A stretch of DNA of 9,771 nt from an uncultured Selenomonadales bacterium (GCA_947165405.1 CAMVAG010000072.1:1-9771); one strand, 5' to 3'; positions 1 through 7,405 are shown, counted from the stretch's first letter. Notes: a model not told the origin generated them from the sequence alone. Translations and numbers: made by a program.

Positions 1-157
1 CTTCCGCATAATTGTCCGAGCTGTCGTTGTTGTAAAGATAAAAATGTTCGACGCCCGCGAACAAATGATAATCGAGCCACTCTTTAAGGTAACGTCCCTC
101 GTTTTTGAAAATCGCCGTGACCGCCAAATCGTACAGGAACAAATTTTTATCAACCAT
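1..157 (-). CDS. Glycosyltransferase, GT92/DUF23-like, N-terminal fragment
   Basis: Reading leftward from ATG at 157, the minus strand encodes 52 residues before the window ends. The fragment has a short lead, then AVTAIFKNEGRYLKEWLDYH and, a little later, HFYLYNNDSSDNY. The pattern 'KNEgrYLkEWldyH...GvehfylYnNdSsD' is the hallmark start of the glycosyltransferase family 92 / Glyco_tranf_2_4 group, where the acidic residues after the second strand belong to the nucleotide-sugar site. Such enzymes usually add sugars to cell-surface glycans; the acceptor cannot be told from this piece. The start is well supported by GAGGTG six bases upstream (164-169). The gene is divergent from the deacetylase at 289. 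Only the beginning is visible, so completeness and exact family remain open. Confidence 0.8.
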   Translation of the reverse strand, partial: MVDKNLFLYDLAVTAIFKNEGRYLKEWLDYHLFAGVEHFYLYNNDSSDNYAE

Positions 158-228
158 CCAAATCACCTCGAAGGGGATATTTCCCGCTGTTTTCCTTCAA
201 CCCTTTTAATCGCTTTAAAAAATTTTTC

Positions 229-257
229 TTGATTCCAACTTCAAGTTGCGTTATATT
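229..257 (+). promoter_or_regulatory. Sigma-70-type promoter of the deacetylase gene
   Basis: TTGATT (229-234) and TATATT (252-257) are separated by exactly 17 bases, about 30 bases before the ATG at 289. An 11-base palindrome, AACTTCAAGTT (237-247), fills the spacer and could be an operator or could be chance. Confidence 0.6.
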
Positions 258-288
258 AAAAAAAATTTTTTATGCTAAGGAGTAACTC

Positions 289-1218
289 ATGAAAAAAATT
301 TTTTGCGTAATGTTCCTGCTGTTGTTGACGATAAGTCTTGTAGGTTGCGGACAACAACAAAAGCCGAGCGACGTAAATCAAATTCCTACGGAAGTTGCGA
401 CGCCGCAAAACGCCGATAATCCTTCGGACGAAGCTCAACCTTCCGAACCCGCGCCCGAAGCTCAAGCCGGCAAAGATTATATTCTTGCAGATGACGATTT
501 ATCCAATCTTCAGCTCGACGATCCGACAAAGCCCGTTTACGATAAATATATTCTTTGGGAGCGGCAGGAAAAAGGTTTGCCCGTTGTCTTGCCCGAACTT
601 GATTATTATTATGACAAGCCGACAGTTTATCTGACTTTCGACGACGGCCCCGACGATAAAATCACGCCGCAGATTTTGGACATCCTCAAAGCCGAAGGTG
701 TCAAAGCGACTTTCTACGTTTGCGGCAACATGGTCGACGCTTATCCCGCAGTCTTAAAGCGAATCTTCAACGAAGGTCACGCAATCGGCAATCACAGCTA
801 CAATCACCGCTACGATCAACTTTATGCGAGCCCTTGGAGCTTTATGGAGCAGATTATCCAGACCGACAACGCGATTAAAAATGTTATCGGCGTGCGCCCG
901 TTCATAATTCGTGCGCCCGGCGGCACCGGCATGTTCAACGGCGATTATTGGAACATGATTATCGATTGCGGCTACATCGAACACGATTGGAACGTCTTGA
1001 CCGAAGACGCCACGCCTTCCAAGCCGAACGCCTCCACGCAAATCAACAACGTTTTAAAATATCTCGGCGACAACCCTCCGCATTCCGTGATTATCCTCAT
1101 GCACTCAACCGGCGACAAGGTCGAGACCGTCAAGGCTCTGCCCGAAATGATTCACTTCCTGCGCGATTGGGGCTATCAATTCGGTGTCGTCACTCCCATG
1201 ACGCCTCAACCTTGGTGA
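289..1218 (+). CDS. NodB-family polysaccharide deacetylase lipoprotein
   Basis: This 309-residue protein should remove N- or O-acetyl groups from an envelope polysaccharide such as peptidoglycan, acting outside the cytoplasmic membrane. The N-terminus is a lipoprotein signal with a LVGC lipobox (Cys20). Residues 21-60 are a Gln/Pro/Glu/Ala-rich linker. The NodB domain covers about 110-305. Its motifs are all present: TFDDGP (116-121, Asp119 metal ligand), HSYNH (His169 and His173, metal ligands), RAPGG (208-212), DWN (233-235) and LMHS (His272). The catalytic set therefore appears intact. AAGGAG (277-282) lies six bases before ATG. The gene stands alone, with its own promoter and terminator. 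It resembles PdaA/PgdA-type enzymes in the core, but the substrate cannot be read from sequence. Confidence 0.93.
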   Translation: MKKIFCVMFLLLLTISLVGCGQQQKPSDVNQIPTEVATPQNADNPSDEAQPSEPAPEAQAGKDYILADDDLSNLQLDDPTKPVYDKYILWERQEKGLPVVLPELDYYYDKPTVYLTFDDGPDDKITPQILDILKAEGVKATFYVCGNMVDAYPAVLKRIFNEGHAIGNHSYNHRYDQLYASPWSFMEQIIQTDNAIKNVIGVRPFIIRAPGGTGMFNGDYWNMIIDCGYIEHDWNVLTEDATPSKPNASTQINNVLKYLGDNPPHSVIILMHSTGDKVETVKALPEMIHFLRDWGYQFGVVTPMTPQPW

Positions 1219-1251
1219 CTTCATGAAAATAAATTAGAAACAAATTAAAAG

Positions 1252-1286
1252 CTCCCGTCGAGTTTTCGGCGGGAGATAAATTTTTT
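1252..1286. terminator. Bidirectional intrinsic terminator between convergent genes
   Basis: A 9-bp stem (CTCCCGTCG 1252-1260 with CGGCGGGAG 1267-1275, one G-U wobble) encloses a six-base loop. On the plus strand it is followed by ATAAA and then six T (1281-1286), ending the deacetylase transcript. On the minus strand the same stem is followed by CTTTTAATTT, ending the small gene at 1305. Confidence 0.85.
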
Positions 1287-1304
1287 CTTTGAGTAATTTC
1301 AATT

Positions 1305-1553
1305 TCACGCGGCATTATCCTCTTTCAACACATAGCGCATATACATCGGCAGTTTCTCAATCGTTTTGTCCAGACGCGGATTTTTTCGCCAGAGATTGTA
1401 TTTGTGCAATTCCGACTCCGAACGCCCGCTTCTGAAAAATTGGTAGACGCCCTTTGAAAAGTCTTGCGTGAATAAGTAGTACCGCTTTCCGTTTGAAATC
1501 AGGTAGAAGTGGAGCTTCTCGTTTAGTTTGTTGACCGTGATTTTATTCTTCAT
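1305..1553 (-). CDS. Small protein of unknown function (82 aa)
   Basis: I do not recognise a family. It encodes 82 residues, basic and rich in Lys, Arg and aromatic residues, with no signal peptide or membrane segment, so it is probably cytoplasmic. The first half (about 5-42) reads like a small beta-rich fold, with alternating hydrophobic stretches such as KLHFYLISNGKRYYLFTQ; the second half (about 45-76) is more helical and charged. That it is real is supported by AGGAGG eight bases before ATG, a good promoter at 1595-1623 and a shared terminator downstream. It could be a small nucleic-acid- or protein-binding factor, but nothing in the sequence proves this. Confidence 0.8.
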   Translation of the reverse strand: MKNKITVNKLNEKLHFYLISNGKRYYLFTQDFSKGVYQFFRSGRSESELHKYNLWRKNPRLDKTIEKLPMYMRYVLKEDNAA

Positions 1554-1594
1554 GAAACATTCCTCCTATGAAAGATTACTGAAAACCCTTTGTT

Positions 1595-1623
1595 ATTTTA
1601 ATCGAAAATTTTCAGTTTGTCCA
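1595..1623 (-). promoter_or_regulatory. Promoter of the 82-aa gene
   Basis: On the minus strand, TGGACA (1618-1623) and TAAAAT (1595-1600) are separated by 17 bases; each hexamer matches consensus at 5 of 6. A 10-base palindrome GAAAATTTTC (1604-1613) lies in the spacer and may be an operator. Confidence 0.65.
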
Positions 1624-1669
1624 TAAGGCTGAACGTAATTTTTAATGAAAAAATAAGTTTCAAGAATTT

Positions 1670-2764
1670 TCAGCGGACGTAAATGGTCAGCGTGTTGTAA
1701 GCCAGCGATTGCAAAGTCAAATCGGCGGTCGTGTGAGCTCTTAATTCATTGAAGAGAGTTTGCGGAGAGCCGCCGTACATAACGGTAAAGACAGCGCGCC
1801 CGCCGTCGTAGCTCGAAAGGTTGACGTTCTTGACGCGATTGACTTTGCCGAGCGCGCTTTGAACAAGATTAATCTTGGAGAAGTCTGCGCCGTAAACGAT
1901 GACCTCGACGCCCTGCCGACTGGTGTACATGCCGGTTATCTGTTCGACAAGATAATTGCCCATTTGTTCGCCCGCCGAAGCAAGAGCTTTCTTTGAGGCA
2001 ATGGCTTGAGAGTTGTCGTAAGCCGAACCGTATTTGCCGTCCGCCGCGATAACCTGTCCCGTCTTGACGATGTACATTTTAGCTTCGACGCGGGCGCGGC
2101 AAGCTTGCATGTTTGTAACTTGATTGCCGGGAAGATAATTTCCCAAGTCGCCGACGCCTTCCGAAAAACTTTCGCCGACAATCATAATATCGACGCCGAA
2201 TTTTTCAGCCGCCGCTTTCATTTGCGCGACGTTCATGCTCATGGGATTTTGATAGCTCAAGCCCGTGCCGACTTCCGTGACGAAATTAAAGCCGGCGTTC
2301 AAGAGAGTTTTGACGATGGCAGTTTCGCCGCCCGAACCGCCGCCGACGTTGTAATTCAAATGTTGTTCGGGAACGTAGACCGCGATTTTCGGATTGCGCA
2401 GTTGAACGTTGATAATGCCCAGCCGCGTCAATTCGTTCATGAGTTTTGAATTGGGTTGGTCGTCGACATCTGCGTTAATAGTGACGTGCCAAATATCTCC
2501 GACTTGTTGGCGGCTCAAGACATTGTAATTATTGACGAAGCCGCGAGACTGTGTGTAGATATTGTCCTCGATTAACATGCTGTTTTCAACGATGGTTTGA
2601 GCGTCGACGAGGATGCCTACAGTATTTTCGACCGCCGCCCGCAAAGCGTCGTTCTCCGCGTCGGAAGGCGTAATGCCTCTGCCGGTGACCGTGACATTTT
2701 TTGCAAATGCCGTCGCGCTCAAAAGTATCATCAAAGATAAAATCATTATCGCAAATTTTTTCAT
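1670..2764 (-). CDS. Secreted FlgT-N-like / TolB-CsgG-like envelope protein
   Basis: A 364-residue exported protein. Residues 1-21 are a clear Sec signal peptide (MKKFAIMILS..., cleavage near AFA-KN); there is no lipobox. Residues 22-102 resemble the FlgT N-terminal domain: a 'GRGItpsDAendAlraAv' helix, then V53/V59, 'L64IEDNIYTQSRGFVNNYNVL' and a 'W92HVTINADV' strand. Residues 125-275 look like the nucleoside-2-like TolB/CsgG fold ('IAVYVPEQH', 'VDIMIVGESF', 'ARVEAKMYIVKTGQVIA'). Residues 285-364 form a small alpha/beta end domain. In Vibrio, FlgT organises the H ring around the flagellar motor; here a role in a periplasmic or outer-membrane assembly is inference. GGGAG lies eight bases before ATG. 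It sits 83 bases downstream of the CsgG-like gene and is probably cotranscribed with it. No hairpin terminator is evident after its stop. Confidence 0.75.
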   Translation of the reverse strand: MKKFAIMILSLMILLSATAFAKNVTVTGRGITPSDAENDALRAAVENTVGILVDAQTIVENSMLIEDNIYTQSRGFVNNYNVLSRQQVGDIWHVTINADVDDQPNSKLMNELTRLGIINVQLRNPKIAVYVPEQHLNYNVGGGSGGETAIVKTLLNAGFNFVTEVGTGLSYQNPMSMNVAQMKAAAEKFGVDIMIVGESFSEGVGDLGNYLPGNQVTNMQACRARVEAKMYIVKTGQVIAADGKYGSAYDNSQAIASKKALASAGEQMGNYLVEQITGMYTSRQGVEVIVYGADFSKINLVQSALGKVNRVKNVNLSSYDGGRAVFTVMYGGSPQTLFNELRAHTTADLTLQSLAYNTLTIYVR

Positions 2765-2776
2765 GACCTCAACTCC

Positions 2777-2864
2777 CTTTTAACAATTAGGAATTAGGAA
2801 TTAGTAATGAGGAATGATTTGCGAATTTAATTCCTAATTCCTCATTCCTAATTTCTTTTAACAA
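2777..2864. mobile_element. MITE-like palindromic insertion with 10-bp direct repeats
   Basis: The core (about 2785-2853) has 24-bp terminal inverted repeats, 2785-2808 and 2830-2853, matching at 22 of 24 positions. They are built from 7-base units such as GGAATTA, with a 21-base centre. The 10-base direct repeat CTTTTAACAA flanks it at 2777-2786 and 2855-2864, as a target-site duplication would. The last sense codon (Asn) and the TAG stop of the CsgG-like gene lie inside or at the edge of this element. It encodes nothing. It may also fold in RNA between the two cotranscribed genes. The mobile origin is inferred; the repeats themselves are seen directly. Confidence 0.65.
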
Positions 2865-3705
2865 CGTCGCCTTTGTGAACGACAACGGGGGAATTTTCTT
2901 CCGCCCGACAAATCGCATAATCGGAATAAACTTCGACGACTTTAATCTTTCCGAAAACCGTTTGCTTCATGCCGACCGTTCTTCCGTTCACGACAATCGG
3001 CGAACCTTCACGAGCGACAATCAAAATTTCTCCGCTGCGAAGTCCGGACTCCGAACCTTTATCAATGTAAATATCTGCGCCGTTGATTTCGGCAATGCGG
3101 GCGCGGAAAGGATTGAGGCTGTCGAGTGCCTTAAGAAAATTTTCGGCGGCGTTCTTGCAGGCGTTGTTGAAAGCGTCGGTCACGGTTGAGCCGCTCTTGT
3201 TGCCTTCGACGGTGTTGGCAATGACAACTTCGCCCGTCGTGTTGTCTACGAAGCGGAACTCCAACGCGATTTTTCCTTTGAACTTGTGAACGTATTGCCC
3301 GGCCATTGAGCCGATGTCACCGAGCCCGAAAAGATTTGTGATTTGTTCGACGGCACTTGCGGTGGGATTATCTTCGACGACCGCCATAGTGACTTTTCCG
3401 AGCATGGAATAATCCGCGCCGCTCAACTTGCCCAACTCAACTGCTTGACTTGGGTCGACCGCGATATTTTGAAAGCCTTGCTCCCGAAGCACCGTGCCCA
3501 TTTGCGGGCGTTCGACGACCGTATAGCTGCCGCTCGAATGTATTGCCACGATTAATTGTTCCGTCATAATTTCTGCAACTTTTTCCTCGCTGTAGCCCGA
3601 AACATTTTCCAGCGGCATCACGGCGACAATTTTTTTTGCCGCCTCACAAAAATTCAGCGAACAAACAATCACGCTCGCCAACACTGCGATTAAAAATTTT
3701 TTCAT
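2848..3705 (-). CDS. CsgG-family secreted protein with FlgT-C-like end
   Basis: A 285-residue exported protein when started at ATG 3705. Residues 1-23 are a Sec signal peptide; Cys15 and Cys20 are not in a proper lipobox, unlike classical CsgG lipoproteins. Residues 24-190 match the CsgG/HfaB-TolB-like fold: 'IVAVMPLENVSGYSEEKVAEI', 'YTVVERPQMGTVLREQGFQ', 'LGKLSGADYSMLGKVT' and 'KIALEFRFVDNTTGEVV'. Residues 200-285 resemble the FlgT C-terminal domain ('IAEINGADIYIDKGSESGLRSGE', 'FGKIKVVEVYSDYAICR'). An in-frame GTG (3711) with GGGGAGG eight bases upstream, or a TTG at 3741, are alternative starts; ATG is chosen because the signal peptide begins there. The tail ends in VVKRN-stop because of the repeat element at 2777-2864. 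It is first gene of a pair with 1670-2764. It may bind the outer membrane or cell wall; the partner is unknown. Confidence 0.8.
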   Translation of the reverse strand: MKKFLIAVLASVIVCSLNFCEAAKKIVAVMPLENVSGYSEEKVAEIMTEQLIVAIHSSGSYTVVERPQMGTVLREQGFQNIAVDPSQAVELGKLSGADYSMLGKVTMAVVEDNPTASAVEQITNLFGLGDIGSMAGQYVHKFKGKIALEFRFVDNTTGEVVIANTVEGNKSGSTVTDAFNNACKNAAENFLKALDSLNPFRARIAEINGADIYIDKGSESGLRSGEILIVAREGSPIVVNGRTVGMKQTVFGKIKVVEVYSDYAICRAEENSPVVVHKGDVVKRN

Positions 3706-3829
3706 AATCACGGCGGCTCCCTCCCCTTGTTTTTTAATCAATTTATCAAGCGCAGATTAGAACAGCATTAATTCTTATCGAAAAATAAGCTTTGTCATGT
3801 CGCCGAACGGCAGATGTATCCTGAAAGTA

Positions 3830-3886
3830 AAAAGTGGTTAGTGATTAGAAAAAATTTCTCTCTAACCACTAACCACCGGCCACTAA
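3830..3886 (-). terminator. Heptad-repeat hairpin terminator of the AGCS gene
   Basis: On the minus strand, just past the symporter stop, GTGGTTAGTGGTTAGA pairs with TCTAATCACTAACCAC over 16 bp, with a single G-U wobble, and is followed by TTTTTAC (3830-3836). The arms are tandem 7-base units (GTGGTTA / CTAACCA), and a further divergent unit (CTAATCA) reaches the stop codon. It is a strong intrinsic terminator built from repeats. Confidence 0.85.
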
Positions 3887-5269
3887 TCATTTTCCTTGAG
3901 CGATAAAATTCTTTTGATAGTCGAAGCATTCATTGGCAATGTCTTTGTTGAGAATCACGAGGCAAAGCAAATTCGGAATTGCCATCAAGCCGTTCATGGT
4001 GTCGGAGAAATTCCAGACAACGTCGAGCGTTTGCGTCGCGCCGATAAAAGTTATGCAGCTGAAAAGAAATCTGTAAGCGTAGATAACTTTGCGGTTGCTG
4101 ACGAGATATTCGAGAGACTTTTCGCCGTAATATTCCCAGCCGAGAATCGTGGAATAAGCAAAGAGCGCGAGGGCAATCGAGACGATATACTTTGCGCCTT
4201 CGCCATAGACCGTGCTGAAAGCCAAAATCGTGAGCGGCGCGCCGGAAACCACTTTGCCTGTTTCGGGGTCGAGCGTGCCGAGCATTCCGGAGCTTGCGAT
4301 AACCAAACCCGTCAAGAAACAAATAATCATCGTGTCGAAGAAAGTGCCGGTCATGTTAACGTAACCTTGACGCGAGGCATGGTCTGTACGAGCCGCAGCA
4401 GCCGCAATCGGAGCCGAGCCGAGTCCCGCCTCATTTGAGAAGACACCGCGAGCCACGCCCCAACGCATTGCCGTCAACATGCTTGCAACGATTGAACCGC
4501 CGACACCGCCCGCGACCGCGTCAAACGAAAAAGCCATTTGGAACATAATCGCCAAACCGCCGGGCACGTTTTCAAAATTGACAATGACAATTATCACGGT
4601 AAAGAGGATATAAAAGAAAGCCATGCTCGGAACGATAAAGCTGGAGACTTTGCCGATTGAATGAACGCCGCGCATCAAGACCGCCAACGAACAGACAACG
4701 AGAATTGCGCCGGTGATTTCGCCCGACCAGCCGAAACCGGATTGAAAAGCGGAAGCGATTGAATTTGCTTGAGTCATGTTGCCGATACCGAACGAGGCGC
4801 AAACCGCGAACAGTGCAAAGGCCGTCGCCAAAAATTTTCCGAAGCCGCCGCCGATACCGTTTTTCATGGCGTACATGGGGCCGCCCGACATTTCGCCGAC
4901 GGAATTTGTTTCGCGATACTTGACTGCCAAAACGGATTCGGCGTATTTGGTTGAGAGACCGAACGCCGCGCTTATCCACATCCAAATAATCGCGCCGGGC
5001 CCGCCGAGCACCATAGCCGTTGCCACGCCGACGATATTACCTGTACCGACCGTCGCGCTCAAAGCCGTCATGAGCGATTGGAACGGGGAAAGGTCGCCTT
5101 GCTTGTCCGCCTTGTGGAGCATAATCATTTTGATTGCGTACCAGAGATTTATCCACGGCAAAAATTTCAAGCGGATTGTCAAGAAAACGCCCGTGCCGAC
5201 GAGGAACGCCAGCATTATCGGCCCCCAGACAAAATCATTAATATCAGTCAAAAGCTGTGATAGATCCAT
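3887..5269 (-). CDS. AGCS-family sodium:alanine/glycine symporter
   Basis: A 460-residue inner-membrane carrier that imports alanine and/or glycine with sodium, the usual length for the AlsT/DagA/AgcS family. The family signature is seen as GGPGAIIWMWISAAFG (89-104). Other conserved stretches are SPFQSLMTALSATVGTGNIV (61-80), TKYAESVLAVKYRE (about 107-120), GGPMYAM (about 129-135) and SNEAGLGSAPIAAAAA (about 278-293). About ten hydrophobic segments are spread over the full length. GGGAGGG lies nine bases before ATG. It is a single-gene unit with a perfect promoter upstream and a strong terminator downstream, so it looks well expressed. Substrate choice among alanine, glycine and D-alanine cannot be decided here. 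Confidence 0.95.
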   Translation of the reverse strand: MDLSQLLTDINDFVWGPIMLAFLVGTGVFLTIRLKFLPWINLWYAIKMIMLHKADKQGDLSPFQSLMTALSATVGTGNIVGVATAMVLGGPGAIIWMWISAAFGLSTKYAESVLAVKYRETNSVGEMSGGPMYAMKNGIGGGFGKFLATAFALFAVCASFGIGNMTQANSIASAFQSGFGWSGEITGAILVVCSLAVLMRGVHSIGKVSSFIVPSMAFFYILFTVIIVIVNFENVPGGLAIMFQMAFSFDAVAGGVGGSIVASMLTAMRWGVARGVFSNEAGLGSAPIAAAAARTDHASRQGYVNMTGTFFDTMIICFLTGLVIASSGMLGTLDPETGKVVSGAPLTILAFSTVYGEGAKYIVSIALALFAYSTILGWEYYGEKSLEYLVSNRKVIYAYRFLFSCITFIGATQTLDVVWNFSDTMNGLMAIPNLLCLVILNKDIANECFDYQKNFIAQGK

Positions 5270-5320
5270 TAAAAAAATCCCTCCCGAAAAAATTAAACGA
5301 TAAATCTTTTCACAGCATAA

Positions 5321-5349
5321 ATTATATTTAATTCGTTATAACCTGTCAA
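5321..5349 (-). promoter_or_regulatory. Perfect consensus sigma-70 promoter of the AGCS gene
   Basis: On the minus strand, TTGACA (5344-5349) and TATAAT (5321-5326) both match the consensus fully, with the ideal 17-base spacer. The expected start of transcription gives a leader of roughly 45 bases before ATG 5269. No riboswitch fold is visible in that leader. Confidence 0.9.
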
Positions 5350-5425
5350 ATTTTAGGTAATGAATACATATGCCGCAAAAAATTTTCGGGAGGCAAGCGC
5401 ATAAAAAAATATCTGTCGCGTATTT

Positions 5426-7405
5426 TTACAAGTGCTCTTCCAATTTCAAAATGATGTCGCGAAGTTCGGCGGCGCGTTCGAATTCCAAATTCTTTGATGC
5501 CTCGCGCATTTCGGAAGTCAAACTCTTGACTAAATTTTTCTTTTGCGCGGGCGTTAATTTTTTTATCAGCTCACTCGTCGATTGAGGTTTCTTCGCAGAT
5601 TTTTTCAGCGGCAACTCAATCAGCGGAGCTATCGGCTTTTCAATCGTCTTGGGCGTCACGTGAAATTTTTTGTTGTAAGCCTCTTGAATTTTCCTGCGCC
5701 GTGAAGTTTCGTCCATTGCCCGCCGCATCGAATCCGTCACTTTGTCAGCATATAAAATTACTTTGCCGTTGACGTTGCGCGCCGCCCGCCCGATTGTCTG
5801 AATCAATGACGTGTCCGAACGCAAGAAGCCTTCCTTGTCCGCGTCGAGGATTGCTATCAGCGAAACTTCGGGAATGTCCAAACCCTCGCGCAGTAAATTT
5901 ATTCCGACAAGCACGTCGAATTTTCCGGCTCGCAAGTCATGAATTATTTCCGCCCGCTCCAAAGTCACAACGTCAGAATGCAAATACTTCACGCGAATTT
6001 TTACGCCGCTCAAATAATCCGTCAGCTCTTCCGCAAATTTTTTTGTCAGCGTCGTGATTAAAATTCGTTCCTTCGCCGCCACACGCAAATTTATTTCCGA
6101 AATCAAGTCGTCGATTTGATTTTCTATCGGTCTAACCTCAACTATCGGGTCAAGCAAACCCGTCGGGCGAATGATTTGCTCAACCGTGTTTTGCGATTCG
6201 GAAAGTTCATATTCGGCGGGCGTCGCGCTCACGCAAATTATCTGCGAAATTTTTTCGTTGAACTCGTCAAACGTCAGCGGTCTGTTGTCGCGTGCGCTGG
6301 GAAGTCTGAATCCGTTTTCTATCAGTGAATTTTTCCGCGATTGGTCGCCCGCGTACATTGCTCGAAGTTGCGGCAAAGTCACATGCGATTCGTCGACGAC
6401 CGTCAAAAAATTTTCGGGGAAGTAGTCAATCAGCGTGAAGGGAGGTTCGCCCGCTTGCCTTCCCGTCAAATGCCGCGAATAATTTTCTATGCCCGAACAG
6501 TAGCCCATTTCGTGAATCATTTCCAAATCAAAGCGCGTTCGTTGTTCGATTCGTTGCGCCTCGATTAATTTGCCTGCCGCCGTAAATTTTTCGACTTGCG
6601 CGCTCATCTCGGCTCGAATATTTTTTTCCGCCCGCTCCAAGTCAAAAGCGTCCGTCACGTAATGCGAGGCAGGGAAGATAAAAACTTCGTCGCGCCTGCC
6701 GATAACTTTTCCCGTCAAAATTTCAAACTCGGAAATTTTATCGACCTCGTCGCCGAAAAGTTCAATGCGAATCGCCCGCCCGTTGCAGCCCGCCGGAGTG
6801 ACCTCGATAACATCGCCGCGCACCCGAAATTTTCCGCGTTCGATAATCATGTCGTTGCGTTCGTAGCGAATCTCAATCAAGCGTCGCAAAATTTTTTCGC
6901 GAGGAATGACTTGCCCGACTTTCAAATGCAAAAGAAGCTTGTAATAACTTTCGGGCGAACCCAAGCCGTAAATGCAGGAGACACTTGCAACGATAATCAC
7001 GTCGCGCCGTTCGAAAAGACTGCACGTGGCGGAGTGTCGCATTTGGTCAATCTCATCGTTAATCGAGGCGTCTTTTTCAATGTAAGTGTCGGTCGCGGCA
7101 ATGTAAGCTTCGGGCTGATAATAATCGTAGTAGCTGACGAAGTAGCCGACGTAATTTTCGGGGAAAAAACTTTTGAATTCGGCGGCGAGCTGCGCGGCAA
7201 GCGTTTTGTTGTGAGCGATAACCAGCGTCGGCAACTGAATCCGTTCAATGACTTTGGCAATCGTAAAAGTTTTGCCGGTGCCCGTCGCGCCCAAAAGTAC
7301 TTGAGTCCGAAGCCCGTCGCTTAATCCTTCCGCCAATGATTCAATCGCTTGAGGTTGGTCGCCCGTTGGTTGAAAGTTTGAAATCACTTTAAATTTTTTT
7401 CTCAT
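5426..7405 (-). CDS. uvrB: Excinuclease ABC subunit B (UvrB)
   Basis: The damage-verifying helicase-like subunit of nucleotide excision repair; it receives DNA from UvrA and recruits UvrC. Started at 7405 it is 659 residues, normal for UvrB. Visible parts: Walker A GATGTGKT (39-46); the beta-hairpin that clamps DNA, with Tyr92, Tyr93, Tyr95 and Tyr96; motif II DESH (338-341); LHSD (475-478); motif VI GRAARN (539-544); and the UVR UvrC-binding helix pair (about 624-659). ATG 7405 aligns with known UvrB starts ('FKVISNFQPTGDQPQAI'). An in-frame ATG at 7432 has AAGGAAAG ten bases upstream and would add nine residues, so either may be used. Longer upstream reading into the HD-GYP gene is rejected. 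uvrA is not adjacent. No clear promoter, LexA box or terminator is visible. Confidence 0.97.
   Translation of the reverse strand: MRKKFKVISNFQPTGDQPQAIESLAEGLSDGLRTQVLLGATGTGKTFTIAKVIERIQLPTLVIAHNKTLAAQLAAEFKSFFPENYVGYFVSYYDYYQPEAYIAATDTYIEKDASINDEIDQMRHSATCSLFERRDVIIVASVSCIYGLGSPESYYKLLLHLKVGQVIPREKILRRLIEIRYERNDMIIERGKFRVRGDVIEVTPAGCNGRAIRIELFGDEVDKISEFEILTGKVIGRRDEVFIFPASHYVTDAFDLERAEKNIRAEMSAQVEKFTAAGKLIEAQRIEQRTRFDLEMIHEMGYCSGIENYSRHLTGRQAGEPPFTLIDYFPENFLTVVDESHVTLPQLRAMYAGDQSRKNSLIENGFRLPSARDNRPLTFDEFNEKISQIICVSATPAEYELSESQNTVEQIIRPTGLLDPIVEVRPIENQIDDLISEINLRVAAKERILITTLTKKFAEELTDYLSGVKIRVKYLHSDVVTLERAEIIHDLRAGKFDVLVGINLLREGLDIPEVSLIAILDADKEGFLRSDTSLIQTIGRAARNVNGKVILYADKVTDSMRRAMDETSRRRKIQEAYNKKFHVTPKTIEKPIAPLIELPLKKSAKKPQSTSELIKKLTPAQKKNLVKSLTSEMREASKNLEFERAAELRDIILKLEEHL

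Noticed and set aside
44..232. Plus-strand ORF of 62 residues at the left edge
   Set aside because: It is the shadow of the minus-strand glycosyltransferase fragment, which has a family motif and a good ribosome site.
2785..2853. Short regular repeats taken as a possible CRISPR remnant
   Set aside because: The units are 7 bases long, have no spacers and form a single palindrome.
2848..3705. Lipoprotein lipobox in the CsgG-like protein
   Set aside because: Cys15 is preceded by VIV and Cys20 by LNF. Neither has the required Gly/Ala/Ser before Cys, so ordinary signal-peptide cleavage is more likely.
4776..5303. Plus-strand ORF of 175 residues across the symporter start
   Set aside because: Antisense to the conserved symporter coding sequence and runs across its promoter region; no domain recognised.
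6596..7324. Plus-strand ORF of 242 residues inside uvrB
   Set aside because: Long, but fully antisense to conserved UvrB, with no ribosome site or recognisable domain. The low stop frequency comes from the codon use of the real gene.
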